Shown here in pieces: positions 56,969-64,000 of a stretch of 64,000 nucleotides of DNA. Positions within the stretch are counted from its first letter, which is position 1. Each line of letters opens with the position of its first letter. The stretch spans positions 744,001 through 808,000 of the forward strand of contig NZ_JAHVKO010000003.1 of NCBI RefSeq assembly GCF_019800665.1, read 5' to 3'. The position numbers and the translations under genes were made by a program. The notes beneath the pieces are model-generated. The model was not told where the DNA came from. It was given only the letters and a program-made list of their open reading frames with translations, and did no database searches. Source of the DNA: Microbulbifer agarilyticus. GTDB lineage: Bacteria > Pseudomonadota > Gammaproteobacteria > Pseudomonadales > Cellvibrionaceae.

Positions 56969-56991
56969 GGTCGAGTTTGACCTGTCGTTTG

Positions 56992-57018
56992 AAAACCCCG
57001 GCACTGCCGGGGTTTTTT
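56992..57018 (+). terminator. Terminator after pykA
   Basis: AAAACCCCGGCA and TGCCGGGGTTTT pair almost without loop, followed by more T. It is strong and separates pykA from the second receptor locus. Confidence 0.92.
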
Positions 57019-57092
57019 GTGGGTGGTTGCTCAAATTGATCTGTACAAATTTTGTACTGCGATGGCTCGAATTCCGAGTAAATCTCACTTGG

Positions 57093-57112
57093 AACTGTCA
57101 CAAATGACAGTT
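57093..57112. promoter_or_regulatory. Perfect inverted repeat AACTGTCA-CAAA-TGACAGTT
   Basis: Eight-base arms match exactly around CAAA. TGACAG is shared with the LacI-type operators but spacing and arm order differ, so another dimeric regulator, or a second binding mode, may use it. Confidence 0.5.
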
Positions 57113-57202
57113 AGTGAGCTTAGAAATACCACAATTACCCAGATATTTTCCCTCCCGAGCGGTAGCTTTTTCTTTTCAGAGTGTGTATTGTCGATCGTGA
57201 GA

Positions 57203-57218
57203 ATGACAGCGCTATCAA
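57203..57218. promoter_or_regulatory. LacI-type operator 1 before the second receptor gene
   Basis: ATGACAGCGCTATCAA matches the nagK-type palindrome with central CG, with one outer mismatch and TATC in place of TGTC. Confidence 0.6.
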
Positions 57219-57227
57219 AGCTATCAA

Positions 57228-57243
57228 ATGACAGCGCTATCAT
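57228..57243. promoter_or_regulatory. LacI-type operator 2 before the second receptor gene
   Basis: ATGACAGCGCTATCAT repeats operator 1 with its centre 25 bases downstream. A tandem pair of GCTATCAAA (57211-57228) joins the two, suggesting local duplication. Confidence 0.62.
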
Positions 57244-57313
57244 TTGGCGGTACAAGGTGAATAAAAAATTTCTAACCAAACCTTTATATCTATAAAAAAG
57301 GAAGGGGAAATCG

Positions 57314-59860
57314 ATGCTTAAGCGCAACAAACTCGCTCTCTCGATCAGTGCGGCTGTACTGAGCGGTGGCCTGATGGCTCCGCTGGCAGTTGCCCAGCAA
57401 ACTGACGCTCTCGAAGAAGTTACCGTTACTGGTATTCGTGGAGCTCTGCAAGATGCAATCAGCACCAAACGCGACTCCTACTCTATTGTGGACGCGATCT
57501 CTGCTGAAGATATTGGCAAGTTCCCAGACAAAAACGTTGCAGAATCTCTGCAGCGCGTTCCTGGCGTAACTATCCAGCGCCAGTTCGGTGAAGGCGCAGC
57601 GGTATCTATCCGCGGTGCCGGGAATGACCTGACTCTTACCACGCTGAACGGCCAGAACGTTGCGTCTACCGGTTGGTTTGTACTGGAGCCCGCCAAGCGT
57701 AGCTTCAACTATGAACTGCTGCCTTCCGAGCTGGTTGGCAACATCGAAGTGTACAAGACCTCCCAAGCTGACATCGCTGAAGGCGGTGTGGGTGGTACCG
57801 TAGTTATCAATACCCGCAAGCCTCTGGATCTTGATCCTCTGACTCTCCAGGCTTCTGTAGAAGCTTCCCGTCAGTCCGATTCCGATTCCACCGATCCGCA
57901 GTTCTCTGGTCTGGCTAGCTGGAAAAATGATTCTGAGACCTTCGGTGTCCTGGTTTCTGCCGTTTCCCAAGAGCGTCTGCTGCAGCGTCAAGGTAACGAA
58001 GCGTTCTGGGAGTGGGGTGCCGGTCCAGTTGCGTTTGAGCAGGAGCGTAAGCGCTCTGCACTGAATGCTACTTTCCAGTACCAGCCTACTGAAAACCTGG
58101 ATATCGTGCTGAATGCCATCGATATGCAGATGGAAGCCGATAACACCAACTACGCGCTGTGGCTGACTCAGGGTAACTGTGGCTGGTGTGGCGTTGACGT
58201 TGATCCCGCAGACCAGATCAATGGTACTACTGCGCGTGGTCCGTTGAACGTGGCTTACCTGCAAGCGCGTCCGCGTGAAGCGACCATGAATTCCGACGTG
58301 GTCGACCTGTCCGTGACTTACTCTGGTGAGGGTTACGAGGCGAGCTTCCAGGCGGGTTCTACTTCCTCTACCGGTGGTACCGATTTTGAAATGGTTGTAG
58401 ACGACGGTTCCGGCGGCTTTGCACTGGACGGCGCTAGCTACGATTTCTTCGGTGGCGGCCAGTCTTGGGATCTGAACGGATTCGATATGGGCAGCTATGA
58501 TCCGGGCTCCCTGGTAATGGGTACCGGTGCCAATTTCAATGCGACTCCGAAAACCGACGAAGAAAGCTACTTCCAGGCAGATGTTGAGTTTGATGTAGAG
58601 TTTGGTGCGGTCAATTCCATCAAAACCGGTATTAAGACAGCCGATCATAACTCCACCAGCCGTCGTTTTGTGTTCACTCAGGCCGATGGTTTCGATCCGG
58701 TAATCTCTACCGACGGTATCATCAACGGTGCTATCGATGCGGGTGCTGGCAGCTACCAGATTCCTCGCATGAACGCTGACGCACTGAAGGCATGGGCCAA
58801 ATCCTCTATCACCGGCAAGGTTGAGGATCTGGGCTCCTACAGCGAGATTGACGAGACTAACTCTGCAATCTACGCCATGGCTACCTACGAGGTGGGTGAT
58901 GTACGCGGTAACTTCGGTCTGCGCTATGTAACTACCGACGCTACCTCCACTTACTACATTGATGGTGTGCGCACTGAAACCGATGCTGACTACTCTGTTG
59001 TTTTGCCGAGCTTTAACCTGGCATACAACCTGAGTGACGATGTTATTGTTCGCGCTGCCGCCGCCAAAGTAATGGCTCGTCCGCAGTACGTAGACATGTA
59101 CGTTAACCCGAGCCCCATCGGCGCTAATGACGAAATCGACAACAACCAGTTCTGGGTAGTCGGTAACGTTGGTCTGGAGCCTTTCCTAGCTAACCAGTTT
59201 GACCTGGGTGTCGAGTACTATTTTGCTGAAGGCTCCCTGATCTCTGGTGGTATCTTCTACAAAGACGTTAGCAACTTTGTAACCATCAGCGAGTACAGTG
59301 CTTCCGCCAGCGAGATTCCGTTCGAGCTGCCTGATAGTGAAGTGCCCTTCGGTTGGACTGTTCAGGAAAAAGACAACGGCGAAAGTGCTGAGATCACTGG
59401 TATCGAATTGGGTTACCAGCAAGACTTCGGTAACGGTTTTGGCGCTATCGTGAACTACACCTGGACAGATACGGATACCGATGAAGCAACCTTCACCGAT
59501 GGTAATCCGTTCCTGAGTGATAGCTCTGAGAACGTGTATAACCTGACTGGTTACTACGAAAATGACATGTTCTCCGCTCGTGTTGCATACAACTGGCGCA
59601 GTGAGTATATGATTCGTGAGTCCGGTGCATACGGTAATCGTCTGCACGACGATTTCGGTAGCCTGGACCTGAGTGCTGTTTGGTATGCCACTGAGAACCT
59701 GGATGTTAAGCTCGACGTGAACAACCTGCTGGCAGAAGAATCTGTTCAGCTGGGTAACAATGCTGAGCCCGCTCCGGGAAGCGGTTTCACCGGCGGTTTC
59801 CCGCTGTATGAGTACGAAACTGCTCGCCGCATCAATATTGGAGCTTCCTACAAGTTCTAA
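57314..59860 (+). CDS. TonB-dependent receptor (oligosaccharide type)
   Basis: The 848-residue outer-membrane receptor has a signal peptide (to about residue 28, ending AVAQQ), a TonB-box-like EEVTVTGIRGAL, a plug with DIGKFPDKNVAESLQRVPGV and SIRGAGNDLTLTTLNGQ, and a barrel ending in RRINIGASYKF. These plug motifs mark the Xanthomonas/Caulobacter carbohydrate receptor group. AAGGAAGGGG precedes the ATG. Two LacI-type operators lie 70-110 bases upstream. It heads the run receptor-SapC-halogenase-like-halogenase-like-TauE-like, so its ligand is probably a glycan or amino-sugar oligomer under the same regulator as nagK. Confidence 0.9.
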   Translation: MLKRNKLALSISAAVLSGGLMAPLAVAQQTDALEEVTVTGIRGALQDAISTKRDSYSIVDAISAEDIGKFPDKNVAESLQRVPGVTIQRQFGEGAAVSIRGAGNDLTLTTLNGQNVASTGWFVLEPAKRSFNYELLPSELVGNIEVYKTSQADIAEGGVGGTVVINTRKPLDLDPLTLQASVEASRQSDSDSTDPQFSGLASWKNDSETFGVLVSAVSQERLLQRQGNEAFWEWGAGPVAFEQERKRSALNATFQYQPTENLDIVLNAIDMQMEADNTNYALWLTQGNCGWCGVDVDPADQINGTTARGPLNVAYLQARPREATMNSDVVDLSVTYSGEGYEASFQAGSTSSTGGTDFEMVVDDGSGGFALDGASYDFFGGGQSWDLNGFDMGSYDPGSLVMGTGANFNATPKTDEESYFQADVEFDVEFGAVNSIKTGIKTADHNSTSRRFVFTQADGFDPVISTDGIINGAIDAGAGSYQIPRMNADALKAWAKSSITGKVEDLGSYSEIDETNSAIYAMATYEVGDVRGNFGLRYVTTDATSTYYIDGVRTETDADYSVVLPSFNLAYNLSDDVIVRAAAAKVMARPQYVDMYVNPSPIGANDEIDNNQFWVVGNVGLEPFLANQFDLGVEYYFAEGSLISGGIFYKDVSNFVTISEYSASASEIPFELPDSEVPFGWTVQEKDNGESAEITGIELGYQQDFGNGFGAIVNYTWTDTDTDEATFTDGNPFLSDSSENVYNLTGYYENDMFSARVAYNWRSEYMIRESGAYGNRLHDDFGSLDLSAVWYATENLDVKLDVNNLLAEESVQLGNNAEPAPGSGFTGGFPLYEYETARRINIGASYKF

Positions 59861-59886
59861 TAGCGAAGTAATTTCGTGATGTGACG

Positions 59887-59916
59887 GAAAAAGGGAAGTT
59901 TTTGCTTCCCTTTTTT
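59887..59916 (+). terminator. Hairpin between the receptor gene and sapC
   Basis: AAAAAGGGAAG and CTTCCCTTTTTT pair around TTTTG. It probably lowers rather than abolishes read-through into the next genes, giving more receptor than enzyme. Confidence 0.8.
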
Positions 59917-59976
59917 CGTATGAAAAATATACTAGGCGGGCTTTTTAGAATAACTTCCAATTGAATAAGGTGTTGT

Positions 59977-60693
59977 ATGGCCACTGTAGAAGCCCCAAAA
60001 ATCGTACCACTGCGCAGTGATGTTCACGGTAAGCTGAAAGTTCGTGAATTGGGGACCTTTGAGCACGTAAAAGAGGCTCACATGGTGCCGGTAACTGCTC
60101 ATGAGTTCTCTCGTCTGGGTGCTGAATACCCGATCGTTTTCGTGAAGAACTCCGATACTGGACAATTCCAATCTGTTGCGCTTCTGAGTCTGAAAGTAGG
60201 CGAAAACCTGTTTGTTGATGGGGAAAACTGGAAAGGTGTTTTCGTTCCGGGCGCCGTGCGCAACCATCCTTTCGTTCTGGCTCCTGCCGGCGAAGATAAA
60301 GAGAAACTGATGGTTGGCCTGGTTGAGAACAGCCCGGTTGTCGGCGAAGAAGAGGGTAATGCCCTGTTCGACGACGCAGGCGAAGAGTCTGAGTACCTGA
60401 AGGCGAAGAAAGAGTCTCTGGTGGGCTACCTGGAAAGTGATCAGATGACCAAGGCTTTCATTGCGATTCTGGCCGAGAAGGACCTGCTGACCACTCAGAA
60501 CGTTGCCGTTAATGCTGGTGGTGAGAAGATCAACCTGACCGGTATCTACATGATCGATGAGAAGAAGCTGAACGAGCTGAGCGAAGAAGACTTTGCGGAC
60601 TTCCGTAAGCGTGGCTTCCTGCCGCCGCTGTACGCGCAGCTGGGTTCTATGCATCAGTTCTCCCGACTGGCCAAAATGCAGGCTGGTGTTTAA
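59977..60693 (+). CDS. SapC family protein
   Basis: The 238-residue protein matches the SapC family (named after a Campylobacter S-layer locus): VPLRSDVHGKLKV near the start, YPIVFVKNSDTGQFQSVALLSL (about 51-72), and NPxVFVPGAVRNHPFVLAP-like text (WKGVFVPGAVRNHPFVLAP, about 85-103). It has no signal peptide or membrane helix, so it is probably cytoplasmic. Members regularly accompany TonB receptors and halogenase-like enzymes in sugar-uptake loci, but their biochemical role is unknown. The gene is 22 bases before the first halogenase-like gene and is surely co-transcribed with it. Confidence 0.85.
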   Translation: MATVEAPKIVPLRSDVHGKLKVRELGTFEHVKEAHMVPVTAHEFSRLGAEYPIVFVKNSDTGQFQSVALLSLKVGENLFVDGENWKGVFVPGAVRNHPFVLAPAGEDKEKLMVGLVENSPVVGEEEGNALFDDAGEESEYLKAKKESLVGYLESDQMTKAFIAILAEKDLLTTQNVAVNAGGEKINLTGIYMIDEKKLNELSEEDFADFRKRGFLPPLYAQLGSMHQFSRLAKMQAGV

Positions 60694-60715
60694 TTTTTGA
60701 ACTTAGTTCAATAGC

Positions 60716-62281
60716 ATGACTATCGATAGCAGTGAGCAAATCAAACGTGTATTGATAGTCGGAGGTGGCACAGCTGGCTGGTTGTCAGCTTGCCATCTTG
60801 CTAAAAAGCTAGCCTCCTCCTCTCCAGCTGGCGTTCAGGTTACGCTGGTTGAGTCTGAAAATATCCCCACGATTGGCGTTGGCGAAGGTACGGTCCCTGC
60901 GATTAGGGATTCTCTCCGTTACCTCGGTATCAGTGAAACCGAATTCGTGCGTGAGTGTGATGCCACATTCAAGCAGGGCATCAAGTTCGCGAATTGGGTC
61001 CGCCCCCCCGGCACCCCTGGTGCTGACTACTACCACCATGTTTTTGATTATCCGGATAATCAGTTTGGCGATTTGACACCTTACTGGTTGCAAGGTGCAG
61101 CAGACTGTAGCTACGTGGATGCCGTATCGGTGCAGGGTGCTGTCTGTGACAGTGGACTCGGCCCCAAAGATATGACGGTGCCCGAGTATGAGGGGCATAC
61201 CAGTTACGCTTACCATCTAGATGCGGCGAAGTTCGCGCGCTTACTCACACGGCATGGTGTAGAGAGGCTGGGCGTAAAGCACTTACTTGCCGATGTGCAG
61301 AGTGTTTTACGCGAAGAATCTGGAAATATTACTGCGGTTAAAACTGCTGCGGGAGAGCTGCTGGAAGCAGATTTGTTTGTCGACTGTACCGGGTTTGCCT
61401 CGCTTTTACTTGGTCAGTCGCTAGGTGTGAAGTTTGTAGATAAGCGCGATGTATTGTTTGCGGACTATGCGTTGGCTGCGCAAATACCCCACCAGAGCAT
61501 GGATGCCCCGATTCCAAGCTTTACTATATCCACCGCTCAAGAAAGTGGTTGGGTATGGGATATTGGTCTATCTGAGCGTCGGGGTACCGGGTATGTCTAC
61601 TCTAGCGATCATACGAGTCACGATAGAGCGGAATCCGTTTTTCGGGGCTATCTGGGTGATCAAAAGGGTGATTTATCTATTCGAAAAATCCCGATGCGAG
61701 TGGGGTATCGCGAAACCTTTTGGCAAAACAATTGTGTAGCGATTGGTTTGTCCCAGGGGTTTGTCGAGCCTTTAGAGGCAACTGGCATACTCGTTTACGA
61801 TGCCACTGCGCGTATGCTCGCGGATACTTTCCCGGCAAACAAATCGGTGATGCCGATAGTGGCGAAACAATTTAATCAGGCTGTCCAGTACTCATGGGAT
61901 TGTGTAATTGACTTTATCAAATTGCACTATTGCATTAGTGGTCGCCGGGATCATGCGTTTTGGGTTGATAACTGCGACGCGCGCTCAATTCCTGATTCGC
62001 TTCAGGAAAAGTTAGCTCTCTGGAAGTTTCAGCCGCCTAGCGTATATGATTTTCCGAGTAAATTCGGGATTTTTAATCTGGCAAACTATCAGTACGTTCT
62101 ATACGGAATGGAATTTGAGACGGCGCTGTCCACAGAATATTCTGGACGGTACTCGCATATGCCAGATGCTTTGAACAGGATTCAAGAAATTTCGATGTTC
62201 TCTAAGCAGTTACTAGGTGCGTTGCCGGAGCACCGAGTGCTTATTGAGCGTATTAAAAAATACGGTCTACAAAAAATTTAA
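60716..62281 (+). CDS. Tryptophan-halogenase-like flavoprotein 1
   Basis: The 521-residue protein has the FAD-binding GGGTAGW (16-22) and VGEGTVPAIRDSLR, as in flavin-dependent tryptophan halogenases. The lysine that forms the halogenating intermediate in PrnA corresponds to Lys86 in CDATFKQGIKF, and the Glu in FVEPLEATGI (near 349-358) is also kept. The diagnostic WxWxIP, which holds FAD away from the chloride path in true halogenases, reads WVWDIG. The reaction is therefore uncertain. Context with a TonB receptor and SapC favours a role on a sugar or glycan, not on free tryptophan. Confidence 0.85.
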   Translation: MTIDSSEQIKRVLIVGGGTAGWLSACHLAKKLASSSPAGVQVTLVESENIPTIGVGEGTVPAIRDSLRYLGISETEFVRECDATFKQGIKFANWVRPPGTPGADYYHHVFDYPDNQFGDLTPYWLQGAADCSYVDAVSVQGAVCDSGLGPKDMTVPEYEGHTSYAYHLDAAKFARLLTRHGVERLGVKHLLADVQSVLREESGNITAVKTAAGELLEADLFVDCTGFASLLLGQSLGVKFVDKRDVLFADYALAAQIPHQSMDAPIPSFTISTAQESGWVWDIGLSERRGTGYVYSSDHTSHDRAESVFRGYLGDQKGDLSIRKIPMRVGYRETFWQNNCVAIGLSQGFVEPLEATGILVYDATARMLADTFPANKSVMPIVAKQFNQAVQYSWDCVIDFIKLHYCISGRRDHAFWVDNCDARSIPDSLQEKLALWKFQPPSVYDFPSKFGIFNLANYQYVLYGMEFETALSTEYSGRYSHMPDALNRIQEISMFSKQLLGALPEHRVLIERIKKYGLQKI

Positions 62282-62286
62282 CACCT

Positions 62287-63807
62287 ATGAAGTCTCGCGC
62301 GATCAAAACATTGAATATTGTAGGTGGTGGTAGTGCGGGATGGATGACCGCAATTTACCTCAATCGCTATTTTAATCGCGATATCAAGAACTATCAGATC
62401 AATGTCATAGAAAGCCCAGATATTGGAATTATCGGGGTTGGTGAAGCTACCGTTCACAGCATTCGTTTTTTCTTTGCTGCCATGGGGTTGGATGAACGTG
62501 AGTTAATGGCAGAGACGAATGCAACCATCAAGTCGGGGATCATGTTCCGTAACTGGATGAAGCCGGTTGATGGTAATACTCATGAATATTTTCATCCGTT
62601 TGACCAGCAGCAACCCGGTGGCTCGGTAGATATCTCTACGGCATGGTTCGTCGGCGGACGATCTGACCGGCAGCGCTATGATGAGGGTGTCAGCTTAAAT
62701 TCTCACCTAATTAAATCGGAGCAGTGTCCTAAAAGTGGCTCCTCTCCCCAGTTTCAAGCCATTGCACCTTACGGCTACCATCTCGATGCAACGCTTTTGG
62801 CGCGTTTTCTTCGCCGAAAAGCGGTCGAGCAAGGCGTTTGCCATATTGAAGCAACCGTTCTCGATGCTGAGGTTGAGCAGGGGGAGATTCTTTCTGTAGC
62901 AACGGACCAGGGAAATTTTTCTGGGGATTTCTTTGTTGATTGCACAGGATTTCGCGGTTTATTAATCGATAAACTTCAGAAAGATAATTGGGAGTCATTC
63001 TCTGACGTTTTGCCTTGCGACAAGGCTGTCGCTATTCAGCGGGAGATGCCAGAAGGTGCGGCTCCGCGTCCGTATACGGTTGCTACAGCGCTATCCAGTG
63101 GTTGGGCTTGGCAAATCGATTTGGTTAATCGGCAGGGTAGTGGCTATGTCTATGACAGTAGCCGGCTGTCGCCGGAGCAGGCCGAAAGTGAGTTGCGCAG
63201 CTTTTTGGGGGCTGAGACTAGCGTAATCAAATGTACGCATTTGGATATGAAGGTTGGCTGCCGAAAGGATACTTGGGTTGGAAACTGTGTTGCAGTTGGG
63301 TTGTCGGGGGGCTTTATCGAGCCTTTGGAGTCTACAGGTCTGCACATGATTCACTTGGGCGTGAGTTTACTGGCAACACACCTGGCGGGCGATGACGGAA
63401 GTGCTGTGTTGCGCGCTTCATACAATGAAAAAATGCGGGGCTTCTACCAAGACCTAAAGCAGTTCATCGTCTTGCACTACTGCCTGTCTAATCGTGATGA
63501 CTCTGAATTCTGGCGCAATGCTCCTGCGACCGTTGAGGGTTGTCACTGGTTGAACTCCAGGTTGCCTCTGTGGAAACACAAAATCTGTGAGTACCAGGAT
63601 TTTGCGGGTAGCTATGCGAGTATCTTCACGGATACGAACTATCGTTATGTGCTCTACGGGATGCAGCATTATCCCTCTCCCCGTTTTTCCATGTCTGATA
63701 CGGAAGTTGACACCATATTTGGGCGGTTTGATCAGCTTGTGGATCGTGCGAAAACTGCCTCAATGATGCATGACAAGTTTCTACAGCTTGTGCACGCCCA
63801 GCGCTGA
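62287..63807 (+). CDS. Tryptophan-halogenase-like flavoprotein 2
   Basis: The 506-residue protein is a paralogue of its upstream neighbour, five bases after that stop. It has GGGSAGWM (13-20), VGEATVHSIRFFF, Lys82 in NATIKSGIMF at the halogenase lysine position, and Glu in FIEPLESTGLHMIHLG. The WxWxIP motif reads WAWQID, again without the proline. Identity to the first copy is clearly partial, so they are diverged partners rather than a recent duplicate. They may act together, one perhaps as partner or on a different position of the substrate. Confidence 0.85.
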   Translation: MKSRAIKTLNIVGGGSAGWMTAIYLNRYFNRDIKNYQINVIESPDIGIIGVGEATVHSIRFFFAAMGLDERELMAETNATIKSGIMFRNWMKPVDGNTHEYFHPFDQQQPGGSVDISTAWFVGGRSDRQRYDEGVSLNSHLIKSEQCPKSGSSPQFQAIAPYGYHLDATLLARFLRRKAVEQGVCHIEATVLDAEVEQGEILSVATDQGNFSGDFFVDCTGFRGLLIDKLQKDNWESFSDVLPCDKAVAIQREMPEGAAPRPYTVATALSSGWAWQIDLVNRQGSGYVYDSSRLSPEQAESELRSFLGAETSVIKCTHLDMKVGCRKDTWVGNCVAVGLSGGFIEPLESTGLHMIHLGVSLLATHLAGDDGSAVLRASYNEKMRGFYQDLKQFIVLHYCLSNRDDSEFWRNAPATVEGCHWLNSRLPLWKHKICEYQDFAGSYASIFTDTNYRYVLYGMQHYPSPRFSMSDTEVDTIFGRFDQLVDRAKTASMMHDKFLQLVHAQR

Positions 63808-63822
63808 GTGTGGGTCAAGTTT

Positions 63823-64000
63823 ATGAAGTGCACCTTGTCTCGTTTTTTACCCTGGCTGCTGTGGCTCGGTGTGTTCTATTCGCTGTGGGCTGTTTACGTC
63901 TTCGGCAATGATCTCTGGCCTCTGGTCACCGAACACTGGCCCATGGCACTCTCAATGGCCGTTGGTAGCTACGCTGCCGGTTCTACCCCTATGGGTGGCG
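63823..64000 (+). CDS. TauE/SafE-like membrane protein (3' end outside window)
   Basis: From an ATG at 63823 the frame is open to the window end (59 codons). It begins with a hydrophobic helix (FLPWLLWLGVFYSLWAVYVF) and continues with WPMALSMAVGSYAAGSTPMGG. The small-residue AGSTPMGG stretch resembles the repeated motif of the TauE/SafE (TSUP) family of anion exporters. It starts 15 bases after the second halogenase-like gene, so it likely belongs to the same transcript. With the C-terminus missing, the family call is tentative. Confidence 0.58.
   Translation, partial: MKCTLSRFLPWLLWLGVFYSLWAVYVFGNDLWPLVTEHWPMALSMAVGSYAAGSTPMGG

Larger units (their letters stand above)
56969..57313. other. 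Regulatory region before the second TonB-receptor gene
   Basis: The 345-base gap holds the pykA terminator, a perfect 8-bp inverted repeat with 4-base spacer (57093-57112), two LacI-type operators (57203 and 57228) and an AAGGAAGGGG ribosome site just before the receptor ATG. No additional gene is seen. Confidence 0.6.

Noticed and set aside
47339..57313. HexR sites (TGTAAT-type palindromes) before edd, zwf, gap and pyk
   Set aside because: Looked for as the usual control of these genes in gammaproteobacteria, but no convincing match was seen in the gaps.
1..64000. CRISPR arrays, tRNA or rRNA genes, insertion sequences, prophage or integrase genes
   Set aside because: No regular spaced repeats, no cloverleaf with a tRNA consensus arm, and no transposase or integrase protein was recognised.

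Overview
The window looks like chromosomal DNA of a marine, polysaccharide-degrading gammaproteobacterium. The gene content (Shewanella-type GlcNAc genes, TonB-dependent receptors with SapC and halogenase-like partners, group 2 capsule genes) would suit a Cellvibrionales member such as Microbulbifer. That placement is inference from gene content and protein style; no rRNA or tRNA gene is present to confirm it.

Region 1 (1-15.1 kb) is one arm of a capsule or surface-polysaccharide locus, all on the + strand. It holds a LicD/GDPD fusion cut by the window edge, a TagD-type glycerol-3-phosphate cytidylyltransferase, galE, two sulfotransferases, a tandem GT2 glycosyltransferase, a second glycosyltransferase, kpsC, a phytanoyl-CoA-dioxygenase-like enzyme, kpsS, manC and a PHP-type tyrosine phosphatase. 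KpsC and KpsS imply a Kdo-linked, ABC-exported (group 2) capsule. The accessory genes suggest sulfation, mannose-derived sugars and possibly a glycerol-phosphate decoration. Export genes are not in the window.

Region 2 (15.3-38.2 kb) is mostly housekeeping: deaD, cytochrome b561, divergent metR/metE, pepQ, purU, a small lipoprotein, gcvP, a GGDEF diguanylate cyclase, a DUF2007-like protein, argS, sbcB, pyrB, an aminotransferase, a DUF6279-like lipoprotein, and a PstS-like/OmpA-like fusion. Convergent pairs are separated by clear bidirectional terminator hairpins. A 112-bp nested palindromic element lies between the lipoprotein gene and gcvP.

Region 3 (38.2-57 kb) is a contiguous amino-sugar and hexose catabolic block: nagK-nagB-II-nagA-nagP, a TonB-dependent receptor and a LacI-family regulator (probable NagR) on the opposite strand, then pgi-edd-zwf-pgl-eda, gap and pyk. 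Together they carry N-acetylglucosamine to fructose-6-P, glucose-6-P and through the Entner-Doudoroff route to pyruvate.

Region 4 (57-64 kb) is a second TonB-dependent receptor followed by SapC, two tryptophan-halogenase-like flavoproteins and the start of a TauE/SafE-like membrane protein. This association recurs in glycan-uptake loci of marine and plant-associated bacteria but its chemistry is not settled. A shared 16-bp palindrome with a central CG (LacI-type operator) occurs before nagK, between the LacI gene and pgi, and twice before the second receptor. It suggests that one amino-sugar regulon joins regions 3 and 4. This regulon, with the odd flavoprotein pair inside it, is the most interesting candidate system in the window.
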